DNA of 64,000 nucleotides from Mya arenaria (lineage: Eukaryota; Mollusca; Bivalvia; Myida; Myidae), in the NCBI RefSeq assembly GCF_026914265.1, contig NC_069133.1:916768-980767 (forward strand). Direction: 5' to 3'. A program made the position numbers and the translations under genes. Below the pieces are notes generated by a model. That model saw nothing but the letters and a program-made list of their open reading frames with translations. It was not told the origin of the DNA and made no database searches. Positions 23,916 through 34,875 of the stretch are shown here, piece by piece. How positions within the stretch are numbered: position 1 is the first letter of the stretch; each line of letters opens with the position of its first letter.

Positions 23916-24718
23916 CTAAAAATATTAAGATCTCCCTGATCAGCTGCTGTATATAAAGGGCAGTCAGGTGCAAAGCCAGGGCCAATTTGGGATTACGCAG
24001 ATCGATGACAGACAGCTTATTCACCCCTTCACCCCCTACCCCCTTCTGTTTTTATTTCAAATTCGGGGTTTTGGTATGGCAAACACTTTGACCTGTTAAA
24101 ATTTCATTACGAAAGTGCGCATTTGCGTACAGTCAGCTACGCGACATTAGTTTGTGGAAAAATGATCAACTTTTGGCCTTAATTGTTCTTAAATGTTCAT
24201 AAATGCAATGGACATTAATCCAGGGCCATGTTTCCCTCATACATGTGGATTCAACATAATTGTGTAAGGGGGGGGGGGGGCATGCCCCCTCGAAAAGATT
24301 TGAAGACCACGGTGCACTCTGGTGCATTTTGGGCATTTTGAGGTGCTTTATTTATTACTGAAAAATGGATAGTTTTAGGATCATGTAGTCAAGTACGCAT
24401 ACTGCAACTTTGGATGATTTATTCTTTTTAAATTGTCAGAATCATGTGGATTCAGGCGCGTAATCGCCTATAGGCAGCTACGCGCCTGTAATAGCCATTA
24501 TCATAATATGATTGCAAACTAAACTTTGTAAAGGATTGCATGTTTTTTATCACAACCTCTAGGCAGTAATACAATGTTTACATAATGCTAGATTTTTGTG
24601 ATAATTGCAGTTTCAGCACTTGACACATATGGCAGTCTCAAGTGGTTTTGGGCTCAATCTAGTCCATATTTATAAACACTAAGATCGAGTCTTTTCACGA
24701 TGTTTAGCAGGGTCCGTG
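23916..24718. other. No recognisable gene; G tract and hairpin
   Basis: Contains a 13-G tract (24268-24280) and a perfect 10-bp inverted repeat, CAGGCGCGTA (24453-24462) and TACGCGCCTG (24479-24488), around the inner palindrome GCCTATAGGC. No coding evidence. Confidence 0.55.
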
Positions 24719-25011
24719 TATATACCGTCTGTTCGTTTTTTACAATTGAAAGTAAAAAACCAACGAAAAAGGAGTATTCAAATCCTTTTTTGTTTTTCTA
24801 ATGATTGAAGAGAAAACCCAAAGTGATAGTGTTTTTTTTTTCCTTTCCGTTTTTTTTTAATTATTACCACGGAATACCGTTTTACAAAGTGTAAAACGAA
24901 AAACAAGCTATCCTGTATATACCGTTTTTCGTTTTTTTTATGATTGAAAGTAAAAAACGAAAAAGGAACATTCAAATCATTTTTCGTTTTTCTAATGACT
25001 GAATAGAAAAC
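24719..25011. repeat. Two-copy ~199-bp repeat rich in CGTTTTT / AAAAACG
   Basis: A segment beginning TATACCGT and ending TCTAATGA(T/C)TGAA(G/T)AGAAAAC occurs at 24719-24815 and again at 24918-25011. Each copy has internal inverted matches such as CGTTTTTTAC and GTAAAAAACG. The 100-codon minus-strand frame here is Lys/Phe-rich low-complexity sequence. Confidence 0.75.
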
Positions 25012-26205
25012 TAATATAGGCTTTTTCTTTTCTATGATTTCATTTTTACTCCAGAACATCAAGACAAGAAATTGATTCATTAAAACCGTTTTTCGTTTTT
25101 TGTTTTACAAAGCACTAAATAAATTGTTATTTTTTGCATAAACATGTCCTTTACGATTGTTGTGCCTAGGACTAATGAAACCAAATGATAACAGGAATGG
25201 ACACATTTCGGACTAAACAATTCCTGTGAATCAAATTACATGTTTTGGAAATGTTTAAGTAGTTATAGTTCAGATCGGTATGTCTGGCCCTGGTGATACC
25301 AATAAAAGTAATTTATTTCAGGTTTTCCCAAGAGCATCATAGTCCATCTAAAATGGCCGTCAACGAGTCTTTTGACGATGTTATATCTATGGTGTCTTGA
25401 ACGCTCATAATTATAGCTAAACAGTACAATTAACTTAAGGCCCAAAATCGCTCACTTGTGTATTTTTTATATTATAAACGTTCCGTTCATGGAATATTCA
25501 ACTTGTCAAAAGGGACACGTTATTTGGGGTCTTCGAAACAAATTATACATTGATAATGATATATATACTATGAAAAAAGGGAATCCGATTATGTTTTTAT
25601 TTAGATAATCTTCAAAATCTTTAGACGCTCCATGTCATGATAGGGGGTTATGGTAAAACCCGTAATCCAATCGCCCGGTACGCGGTATCACTTTATCTGA
25701 TACCAGATAAGGTGAAAATCAGATGACGAATCTCGGTATGACATGCTATTTATTGCCTAATAAAGAGATAATTATCAGTTAAAGAGCACTGGTATTGTCG
25801 GTATATTTCATTGCTCTGTTTTACCTGGTTTGTTTTGAAGTTTGAGGTATTACGCCATAACTGTTTTTGCGGAGTGCAAAATAATACAATATATAATATA
25901 CGTAATAAATGTATGTAGCTAGATCTTTCGTTTGTCTTGACCGTGGGGGGGGGGGGTTGGGGGGGGAGGTTCACAACCACACACGTGCAAACAGGATTCG
26001 GATTATTTTGTTTATTCCAACAACACAACTTAAAAACCTGCATTACTACAAAATGCAATTATAATAAACAATTCAAGCATTACAAGATTACATAGTATTA
26101 ACATGTGGCATAAAATGGTGCACGTGGCATGCACATGGAAAGACAAATCTCAAATCTTTCAATTTGAAATAAAGCGTTAATTGTTAAAGTAATGATATAC
26201 TCATA
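25012..26205. other. No recognisable gene
   Basis: AT-rich sequence with a G-rich stretch at about 25945-25968 (two G tracts split by TT). The 102-codon minus-strand frame at 25750-26058 runs through that tract and has no recognisable domain. Confidence 0.45.
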
Positions 26206-26209
26206 GAAA

Positions 26210-26394
<185 letters not shown>

Positions 26395-26439
26395 TTTTAT
26401 ACTCGCACTCGGGCCTTGTCCATTCGACGATTGCTCCGT

Positions 26440-26674
26440 TAAGATTTGAGGGTTAAGAGGGTTTGTCATTTTAGGTTTTTGGAGCATAGTGTACAGACAG
26501 AATATAACCTTGGTTTGAGTTACCCTGAATCTTTGTATAGCACTGTCACACGGATCCCCCATTTAACGTCCCTCCCGGAGACGATTAGTATTTATTAGAG
26601 TTGCGACGAGGAATCGAATTTGCGACCCCTGGATCGATAATCAAGTGTGTTACCACTAGACCACGGATCTGCCT
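26440..26674 (-). mobile_element. tRNA-derived SINE, minus strand
   Basis: The minus-strand A box GTGGTCTAGTGGTAACAC (26647-26664) and B box GGAATCGAATTT in plus orientation (26610-26621) define the tRNA-like head. The body contains GGAGGGACGTTAAATGGGGG, then GTGACAGTGCTATACAAAG. It is a different family from the SINEs at 18.6-19.2 kb. The 3' end near 26440 is approximate. Confidence 0.75.
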
Positions 26675-27550
26675 CAGAAATTGAAAACCAAAGAGTCTTA
26701 GATGCTTTGGTCACTTTCATCCAATTACAAATTAGCAAAACAATACATCTGATTGGACAAGAGACAAGGACAGAGCTTGACCACATGGTGGACAGGCACA
26801 TATACACATGGAAAACAATCCCACAGTACCATGAAGTCATGTGACTTTGACAGTTATCATGTGACTGACAGTTGTCATTTGACATGTATAAATGTCAATA
26901 CTACTGCAATTTAAAAGTAGGGGAGAAATAATACACCTGTCTACATACAGCAGATTAAAATGACTCCGAGATTTTATAAAACTTTAAAATAACAAAAAAA
27001 ACTTATAAAATAATGAAGACTCATAATCCATTAAGCTGAAACTTTAATTAACTAAAACGCCTAAATGTGTATTCAAACTACAAAATTATGTGAAAATTCA
27101 AGTTAATTTTTTTTAAATATTTTTTGATGAAATGTATACGATAACCTAACTAAATATAACAAGGGCTAGTCCTGCACTGCAGAGAATGTAGACAGAATAT
27201 TTGAGTATTCTCCCTTATACTATTAACTGAACATATATTTTAATATATTTATAAATGCAGTAAAATATCTGCCAGTCAGAACATGCAGATGTACGGTCAT
27301 AAATATGAATTGAGAAATAAATATAACTTAAGCAAAATCATAATTTTTACTGAATATGGAACATTGAATACTAAATCGAAGAGGTACCAAAACAAATCCT
27401 CAAAGAAATAAATATATGAAAATCAGCACATTATTAACATTTTCTACAAATAACACTGAAATAATACACCAGTCAATTGTAACCACGCCTCATCCCCCCC
27501 CCCTCCTGGTCCGTGGGTATACCGGGGATAGCAGGAGATATGGGCGTATA
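26675..27550. other. AT-rich stretch without a recognisable gene
   Basis: A plus-strand frame at 26647-26844 overlaps the SINE head and has no recognisable domain. Several CATGTGAC repeats occur at 26838-26880. The rest is A/T-rich. Confidence 0.45.
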
Positions 27551-28605
27551 AAATAGCCTTGTTGGCGAAAAGAAACGGTAACACAATGACGTAAGTGATG
27601 CACCGACGGTGGCGTAACGTAGGAAATCGAGAGTGCTAAATTTCAAGACCAGTACGGACCTCATATCATTTGTGGTTCCGTAGATATCGCCGAGATTTGC
27701 GTCCCCGTACCGGGTAGGTTAGGGTACATTGAAAAGTACGAAATGTCGCGAATTTGGTCATACTTTGACGCGTTGGAAACCGCTGACCAAATATCATTCC
27801 GGGCACCTCAACAGGTGCATCTTGTAGGGTAGGGCGTTCTCTAAATGGCTACATTGGTCCCAGCCACGGCAAGTGCAAGGATGCTGAGATATCTTCGACA
27901 CCGCCCACCCCAATTTTAGGCATTTTTTTTTGCTGCATTTTAATTATATAAAATAGCCTTGTTGGCGAATGGAAACGGTAACGCAATAACGTCAAAGATG
28001 CGCCGATGGTAGTGCAACGTAGGAAATCGAGAGTTCTAAATTTCAAGATCAGTACGGACCTCCTATCATTTGTGATTCAGTAGATATCGTCGAAATTTGC
28101 GTCCCCGGTTTGGGTACGTTAAAAAGTACGAAATGTCGCGAATTTGGTCACACTTTGACGCGTTGGAAACCGCTGATCAAATATCATCCCGGGCACCCCG
28201 ATAGGTGCATCTTGTAGGGTAGAGAGTTTTCTAAATGGCAAAATTGGTCCCAGCCGCGGCAAGTGCAGGGATGCTGAGATTTCTTCGACACCAATTTTAA
28301 GGCATTTTCCGCTGCATTTAAGAGCCTTGTTGGCGAATGGAAACGGTGACACAATAACGTCAGAGATGCGCCGACGGTGGCGTAACGTAGGAAATCGAGA
28401 GTGCTAAATTTCAGGACCAGTACGGACCTCCTATCATTTGTGGTTCCGTAGATGTCGTCGAGATTTGCGTCCCCGTACCGTACCGGGTTGGTACCCCAGT
28501 ACGTTGAAAAGTACGAAATGTCGCGAATTTGGTCATACGTTGACGCGTTCGAAACCGCTGACCAAATATCATCCCGGGCACCGCGACAGGTGCATCTAAA
28601 TGGCT
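27551..28605. repeat. ~370-400-bp tandem repeat, 2.7 units
   Basis: Units begin at the (AAATA)GCCTTGTTGGCGAA block: 27551, 27951 (exactly 400 bp on) and about 28319. Shared landmarks are GTAACGTAGGAAATCGAGAG, CCAGTACGGACCTC, AAGTACGAAATGTCGCGAA, TTTGACGCGTTGGAAACCGC and GCATCTTGTAGGGTAG. The third unit stops at about 28605 and skips the TTGTAGGG block. Short minus-strand frames recur in register in each unit (for example a KFATFRTF motif), but no known domain is visible. The repeat adjoins the fossil Gypsy-like fragment. Confidence 0.9.
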
Positions 28606-28849
28606 AAACATACAAATACTAAACAATGTGAAAATTTCATGCATGCGCATCTGAGTCGCAAAACAAGAATCTATTTCTAAACATCATTGAATGCAATTAC
28701 AAGCTCAGAGAACTAAAGATATACGCTCAAATAAATAAAATATGAACACTGAAATAAAATCATTATTAGATCATAAACTTATACTACAACCTGAAACATA
28801 ACAGAACATTAATTTATCTCCTGAGATTGGGTTTATATTAACACCTGAG

Positions 28850-29990
28850 AAAATAAGTTGAACGTAATAAACATGCTCTTGCAACGTACATTGCGAAACC
28901 TATTCTCCATAGCGATCAGGGTCTCCTTTAATGTGGCAGACGAGAAGAACGCACCGAAAGTTGCGCCGGTGATAATACAGCAATATCCGGTTGTGGTTGG
29001 GTTGGCTATGGTTTTCTGTGGATACCTCACGTGGATTGCCCTGTAGGGGCCGAATCAACCCTGATGAATGACAAGATCTCACTGCTGTGTCTTCACGACT
29101 TGCGTCGAGCCTTATAATCGTATCAGCTGGGACAATCGGTGAGGGGGCAGGCTGAGGTGTAACAGGAAAGTCCCTCAGTTCCATCTCTAATGTAAGATGT
29201 GTCCGGGGCACGATTTGTTTCCGTCCAACGTTTGTGTTTCTCCGTTGCGGAATCACATAGCGAGTAATGCTGTCGTCGTAAGAATCCGAATCGGTCCCCG
29301 AATCACTCTCATCGCGAGGAAATGCTCGGGTTTGCGGCCTACGATGCATATTCGGCAGTTTGTTGGCGAGGAAATGTGGGTAATTTCCTCCTGTGGGAGA
29401 GAAACAAATGGGAGTAATAAATTAAGATGTACTGTGCGGACAGGTCCCTTCCGAGTCTCTAGCTGAACTTGATAGACAGGAACATCCGGATCGGTAATGT
29501 TAATGATGACGTAATGATCCCTTTCCCACTTATCAGCCATTTTGTTCCCGCCCATCAAGCCAACCTTCTGCACGTTGACAACGTCACCAACATCTCGACA
29601 GTTCTGTTAAACTCTAGAGTCGTACCGTTTCTTGTTTAACATAGCCCGCTTGCCAGCAATATTACCCGCAACCCTGTATGGGTAGCGCATCCGTTCACGT
29701 AGACGACTTGTGTTGTAAAAATGTCGGGTTGACCACCCTTTTGACTCCCTGTAGGGTCTTTTTCAAAAATAAGCATCGATGGACAATCTGGGGTGCCATC
29801 CAAACATCAAATAGTGTGGGGGAAAAACAATCGATTCGTGTTTCATGGCATTGTACGCTTGTACCAAAGGTCCGATATATGTCATCAGTCCGTCTTCTGT
29901 TAAAGTGCAAAGCATCTTTAATAAAATATGGTTGAACCTTTCTGCACTTCCGTTCCCGCATAGGTGGTATGGCGTCGTACGGGCTTTCTT
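28850..29990 (-). mobile_element. Fossil Ty3/Gypsy-like LTR retrotransposon fragment (3' pol)
   Basis: The minus strand carries pieces matching the end of a Ty3/Gypsy pol polyprotein: part of the integrase core (about 29690-29990), then the integrase C-terminal region with a GPY/F-like module (about 29430-29575) and the tail beyond it. No gag, protease or reverse transcriptase, and no flanking LTRs, were recognised. The copy is broken, with several breaks, and looks old. The ~400-bp tandem repeat lies directly downstream on the element's strand. The family call is from recalled protein patterns. Confidence 0.75.
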
Positions 29991-30089
29991 AATAATTTAA
30001 AAATGCACTAATTTCAAAATGGAGGGGAATGTGTAACCGGGTTTACGATGTGTATATAGGGGCACATATACTGTCACACTATAGAGCTA

Positions 30090-30165
30090 GCTTTTATAGC
30101 GACGCGGTAGAATGTCAGCCTGCAGATCGAAAGGTCGTGGGTTCGAACTCGGACAGGTATTTGAG
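30090..30165 (+). mobile_element. tRNA-Cys-like SINE head or tRNA pseudogene
   Basis: The A box TAGCGACGCGGTAGA (30097-30111) and B box GGGTTCGAACTC (30139-30150) have tRNA-like spacing. CTGCAGATCGAAAGGTC between them matches the anticodon arm of tRNA-Cys(GCA). The T stem does not pair well and no acceptor-stem complement is visible, so this is a SINE head or pseudogene, not a working tRNA. Confidence 0.65.
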
Positions 30166-31340
30166 CGATATCATTATTAGTTTTGTTAGAGGGTTCATCC
30201 CATCTTCATTTAAAATTGACACTATAAATGATTTGTCAATCTTAATCGCTCTTAAATTAATTTTAAAAACATGCATTTTACCAACTTTATGTCCCTCTAA
30301 ATTCAGGGTTTAAATCACAATACTAATGAGCACTTTTCATGCAATTGATATGCATATGTTTAATATTCTAAAACAATTTGTATTGCATGGAATAAAGAGT
30401 GAAACGAAGTTTGTAAACCACAATCAAGAGCTTGAACCATGGACAGATGACCTCACAGATTTCTTCACAGATATTTTCACAGATGTCTTTAAACTATGCC
30501 TTAATTGCTAGATTTTCATCGGTCCTGTACTGTCCTGAAACGGCATTTATTCATATCTAAAATGTCAATGTAAAATAATTACATTCACATGTAATAAAGG
30601 AGATACGATCCGTGCTCGTGGTTTGTCTAGAAGCACGTGTACACGGTCCATTGTGCTCATTGGTTGTCTAGAAGCACGTGTACACGGTCCATTGTGCAAT
30701 AAGAAAGAGCATGAACAGATAGTAAAGGAAACAGTCACTAGGAAAAGGATGAAAATTTAATAATTAATTTATATTGGCCTAAGACATGAATCGAGGCTCA
30801 AGGACAACATCCCACACCAGTGTTGGCTTTGCATGAAGATGACGCCCTTTTTATAAGGAAACAGTGTACAGAATGGATTTTCAATCCTTAGTCTTTTACT
30901 AATTCATTCTTGGATCAGTTTTAGTTAGCTTACTGAGTTTTTGAGCAGTATTGTGGAAAAACAAATTTCATCAATTGAATGTGTTAAATCCGGCTCTTGT
31001 TTGTATAATGGGCTGGCCTTTACCCTGACCTTTATTAAGATCATATAATAGTGATTACTTATGACGAGTATAAGACCAAGCCGGTCGAGGTTCATTTTAT
31101 GTCCTAGTGTCGATAACTAACGAAAGTTGTTTTCCATAGTTTACTCTTCGTTTCTATACAAAGGAATCGTGTATCAACATGAACCATGAAGCATGAGGCA
31201 CGAAGCAACACACTGAAATATAATGCAAACGACATTAAGTAAAAAAAACACTAGATGAGTGCGACAAGAGGACAGAGAAGCAGAAAGGAAGAAGCTGTAG
31301 AACAACTGTAGAAAGCTGAGAAAGGAAGCTATCAAGTATA
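30166..31340. other. No recognisable gene; a 41-bp direct duplication
   Basis: TGTCTAGAAGCACGTGTACA and what follows are duplicated with a 41-bp period (30624 and 30665). A short run of TTCACAGAT-like 12-bp repeats lies at about 30440-30485. Otherwise AT-rich with no domain-bearing frame. Confidence 0.5.
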
Positions 31341-31344
31341 ATGG

Positions 31345-32225
31345 TACCTACGATGGTTGGGAAACCGTGCCTCACTTACGATAACGCGGAAGCTTTGCCT
31401 CAACACCGATGTGCCTCAGCTACGACAACGGGGAAGCCGTGCCTCACCTACGATAACGCGGAAGCTGCGCATCACCTACGACGACGGGGAAACCGCGCTT
31501 CTACTACGATAACGGGGAAGCCATGCCTCAGCTACGAAAACGCGGAAGTCATGCCTCACCTACGATAACGCGGAAGCAGTGCCTCACCATTGATGACGGG
31601 GAAAACGTGCCTCACCTACGCTAACGGGGAAGCCGTGCATCACCTACGATAACGGAAAGGCCGTGCCTGTCCTTCGCTAATGGGAAAACCGTGCCTCACC
31701 TACGCTAACAGGGAAGCCGTGCCTCACCTACGATAACGCGGAAGCCGTGCCTCACCTACGATAACGAGGAGGCCGTGCCTCACCAACGATAATGGGGAAG
31801 CCGTGCCTCATCAACGATAACAGGGAAGTCGTGTCTCACTTACGATAACGGGGAAGCCGTGCCTCAACACAGTTAACGTGAAAGCCATGACTCACCTACG
31901 ATAACGTAGAAGCCGCGCCTCACCAACGATAATACGGAAGCCGGGCCTCACCTACGACGACGGGGAAGCCTTGTCTCACCTACGATAACCCGGAGGCCGT
32001 GCCTCACCAACGATTACGTGGAAGCCATGCTTCACCTACGTTAACGGGGAAGCCGTACCTCACCAAAGTTAACGGGAAAGCCATGCCTCACCTACGATTA
32101 CGCGGAAGCCGTGCATCACAAACGATAATGCGGACGGCGGGCCTCAAATACGATAACGCGAAAGCGTGGAAGCCATGCCTTACCAACGATAATGGGGAAG
32201 CCGTGCCTCACCTACGTTACGTCCA
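31345..32225. repeat. 28-bp minisatellite (about 31 units)
   Basis: The unit is CTACGATAACG(G/C)GGAAGC plus CGTGCCTCAC. Frequent variants replace CTACGAT with CAACGAT or TACGCTA. The length is mostly constant at 28 bp. Plus-strand frames of about 75-80 codons are repeat artefacts. Confidence 0.93.
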
Positions 32226-32243
32226 CAAATTCATAATTTAAGG

Positions 32244-32412
32244 TATGCAAGAAAAAATATCAATCATGTTTTTCCGGTCCGGATCGAAAAATCCGACCCT
32301 CGGGTACGCTGCGTGACTTGGCAAGCCTCGTTACCGGCTTACGCGCGTGCCCTCGGGTCGGATTTTTCTATCCGTACCGGAAACACATGATAGATACTTA
32401 TATTCTTGCATA
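32244..32412. mobile_element. Palindromic MITE, copy 1
   Basis: TATGCAAGAAAAAATATCAA at the left is matched by an inverted ...TATATTCTTGCATA at the right, ending 32412. Inside, TCCGGATCGAAAAATCCGAC and GTCGGATTTTTCTATCCG form nested inverted arms around a GC-rich loop (CAAGCCTCGTTACCGGC). No coding capacity. A second copy lies at 32755-32921. Confidence 0.85.
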
Positions 32413-32754
32413 CCGGACGTGTATTTCCGGTCATGTGACCAGTGCTGGAAAAACCCACCTTACATACCCCATGTAAGATGAGTCACGCGCAACAACGCGC
32501 CACTTCTTATTTCTTTTATTGTATTATTTATGAGTAGTATATTATGCCATTTCAATTAAGCGCAGTCAAATATATATGTTTGCAAGACTTTTAATTAAAA
32601 TTGAAAATAAATAATCGTAAAAAACGCTAGTTTTAGTTATTTAAAATTACTGCGCTCTATGACGTCAGTAAACAACGTCGCACGCGCTTTTTGGTGAAAT
32701 TGTACAAAAGTTCGTTTTCAACGTCATTTTTTTCCACAAATTGATAAATTAAGA
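32413..32754. other. Spacer between two MITE copies
   Basis: AT-rich with a CG-richer left end (CCGGTCATGTGACC, GTCACGCGCAACAACGCGCC), possibly part of another palindromic element. No gene. Confidence 0.45.
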
Positions 32755-32921
32755 TATGCAAGAAAAAATATTAATCATGCGTTTCCGGTACGGATAGAGA
32801 ATCCGACCCTCGGGCACGCTGCGTGGCCGGTAACTCGGCAAGCCTCGTTACCGGCTTACGCACGTGCCCTCGGGTCGGATTTTTCTATCCGTACCGGTAA
32901 CACATGATAGATACTTATAGT
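32755..32921. mobile_element. Palindromic MITE, copy 2 (right end shortened)
   Basis: Same family and orientation as 32244-32412, and the AT-rich sequence just left of both (CCACAAATT...ATAA) is also similar. Its core keeps a cleaner inner palindrome, GCCGGTAAC...GTTACCGGC. The right terminal TTGCATA is lost at about 32921, 356 bp upstream of the GPCR start codon. Confidence 0.82.
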
Positions 32922-33276
32922 CCTAATTTGATTTTATTTATTAACTGCGATTATCCAGGCAGATTCTTGACGAGATGGAATTATGACAACTTGCAAGAGC
33001 GAGCCAGAGAGAAAGTCGGTATTCAGATCGATCTGTATTCACTTATACGTGTCTAAGAATCAAAGAAAGGGGATTACGGTAAAAGCAACGTTTTGTTTAC
33101 CAAGTATATTTCTGAATTTTTTGTGTTAAACAATGGGTCTCTTTTACACCTCAAACGGAAACTTAAACTGTTTATCACCTTAACTCTGCTGCAAATACTT
33201 ATTTTGGAAACAAAAAACATACAGGGTGATTTTTAAAAAATTTGAAAGGCACGAGTTTTTTTGCACGGTTCCAGCA

Positions 33277-34539
33277 ATGGATGTACAAGGGGAAGTGACG
33301 TTGTTATATTTTAAGGACCTATACCCGGACTGCGAGGAAATGCACTCACTGATATTAGGGATCATCACGCCCATACAGGCGGCCCTAGTCACCGTCGCCA
33401 ACCTATTCATCGTGATTCTGTTCACCAAGCCGCATATCCGGTCGCGGACAACGTGCATCCTTACGCTCATCGCGCTTGCTGACGTGTTGTCCATCCTGTC
33501 GCCGACATCCATCTACATCTGGCTGTTCACCTTCGATAGCGGCTATCTGCGACCAGTCCCCTATCGCTTCTGCATCTGGACGGTTGCGTTTGTGAATATA
33601 TTTCATGATATGTTTAACGCAATGTCCCTGTGGTTCACTGTTCTGTTGGCGTTAATGAGGCGGAAGTGTTTACAGTCTCCGTTTACTGCCAAGTGTACAC
33701 ACCGATATCGTCACGCAATTGGCTATATTACAGGAGTAGTGTGTTTAGTTCTTGCAGTTCACATACCTTCGTTTTTCATTTTCGAAATCGTTCCTTTGAA
33801 CAGAACGTACGTAGATTCTAACGTAACGGACGTCATGTGTGTATTAAAAGATCGCAAGTATAGCATTCCACGGAAGATCCATCTATGGATGGAGGTATTA
33901 CTCGATTCTCTTATTCCATCATGCATTCTTTTGTACCTGACAATTAGCATTCTATGGGTTTTATGGAAAGCCAAGCAGAGCCGGTCTTCACTACGTTTCC
34001 ATTCCTCTGTATACCGACCCGGCGGGGTTCCAGACGCCTGTGAAAACGAGGGCCAATCTGTGAGGCTTAAACTAATCCAGTTGCGGCGGCGGAAGTTTCG
34101 GGGGCAGACGAGCAGGTTTAGCGTTGACTCCGCCTTTGAAAAGCTGGACCGGGAGAGCAGACGAACTTCGTGGCTCATATTCGCCGTGGCATTCCTATTA
34201 TCCACCCACGAGCTACCCATGGCGCTAATTAGAGCCTACAAACTCACAGTACACATGCATGAGACGCTTCCGTTGGTGTTTTTAGGCTGCTGGTCAGCCT
34301 TATTCACATTGTGGCAGAACACCATATATCCGCTTACGTTTTTCATATACGCGCTGATGAGTGCCAACTTCCGGTCAGAGATTGTTCGAGCGATTACCTG
34401 TAAATGTCTGTTTTCCAGCGCGGAGTCGTCGGCAGGGAATGATCCGAGAGTGAAAAGGGTGTTATTGAGCCCGTGTTTTGTAAGAAAGTCCCTAAACAGC
34501 GAACTAAGCAGGGCCAATGAAGAAAGCTTTGGTGTGTAG
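33277..34539 (+). CDS. Class A GPCR, myosuppressin/FMRFamide (DMSR-like) family
   Basis: A single-exon 420-aa seven-transmembrane receptor of the plasma membrane. Approximate helices are TM1 25-49, TM2 59-83, TM3 98-127, TM4 147-169, TM5 201-230, TM6 297-320 and TM7 331-361. Cys99 (top of TM3) and Cys188 (ECL2) can form the conserved disulfide. N175 (NRT) and N182 (NVT) in ECL2 are glycosylation sequons. ICL3 is long and basic. CKC at 375-377 could be palmitoylated. TM6 ending in HELP, TM2 with LADVLSILSP, and LMRR in place of DRY fit the invertebrate myosuppressin / FMRFamide / sex-peptide receptor group, whose ligands are neuropeptides. NPxxY is replaced by TFFIY. Start: the frame is open back to a TAA at 33181, but its first ATG is 33277, in a good context (GCAATGG). 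The exact ligand cannot be read from sequence. Confidence 0.88.
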   Translation: MDVQGEVTLLYFKDLYPDCEEMHSLILGIITPIQAALVTVANLFIVILFTKPHIRSRTTCILTLIALADVLSILSPTSIYIWLFTFDSGYLRPVPYRFCIWTVAFVNIFHDMFNAMSLWFTVLLALMRRKCLQSPFTAKCTHRYRHAIGYITGVVCLVLAVHIPSFFIFEIVPLNRTYVDSNVTDVMCVLKDRKYSIPRKIHLWMEVLLDSLIPSCILLYLTISILWVLWKAKQSRSSLRFHSSVYRPGGVPDACENEGQSVRLKLIQLRRRKFRGQTSRFSVDSAFEKLDRESRRTSWLIFAVAFLLSTHELPMALIRAYKLTVHMHETLPLVFLGCWSALFTLWQNTIYPLTFFIYALMSANFRSEIVRAITCKCLFSSAESSAGNDPRVKRVLLSPCFVRKSLNSELSRANEESFGV

Positions 34540-34846
34540 AGTGACAGATGAAAATGTAACACAGTTAAAACATATTTGAAATAATAGATGTCCGTAGACG
34601 TCCGTGTTTTATACGTTTCATACTTCATTATGCTGCTTTAGAAATCCACGCCGCGTCGCCATATGTACCAACTCTTAAAATATACCAAATTGAACAGGTG
34701 AAAACGGAAAAACTGTGCTGTTTTTAAGCTGTTTGTGTGTTTTATCGAAAATAGCAAACGTTCAGAGTAAATTTGTAAAAAAACATTTACTGTTTGAAAA
34801 ACGGTTATAAATCAAAGGAATGAGAGTCCTTACATTGCGCATAGTA

Positions 34847-34852
34847 AATAAA
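34847..34852 (+). promoter_or_regulatory. Candidate polyadenylation signal for the GPCR
   Basis: AATAAA lies 308 bp after the stop codon and just before the SINE copy at 34876. It is the first clear hexamer downstream of the gene that I noticed. Inference only. Confidence 0.4.
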
Positions 34853-34875
34853 AGAAATGTGGTAAATTACAAAAT

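Noticed and set aside
30090-30165. Functional tRNA-Cys gene
   Set aside because: The anticodon arm and B box match, but the T stem and acceptor stem do not pair. Better read as a SINE head or pseudogene.
33226-33276. Longer GPCR reading frame starting at 33226
   Set aside because: The codon there is GTG, not ATG. Eukaryotic initiation at GTG is unlikely, and the in-frame ATG at 33277 has a good context, so the protein is called as 420 aa.
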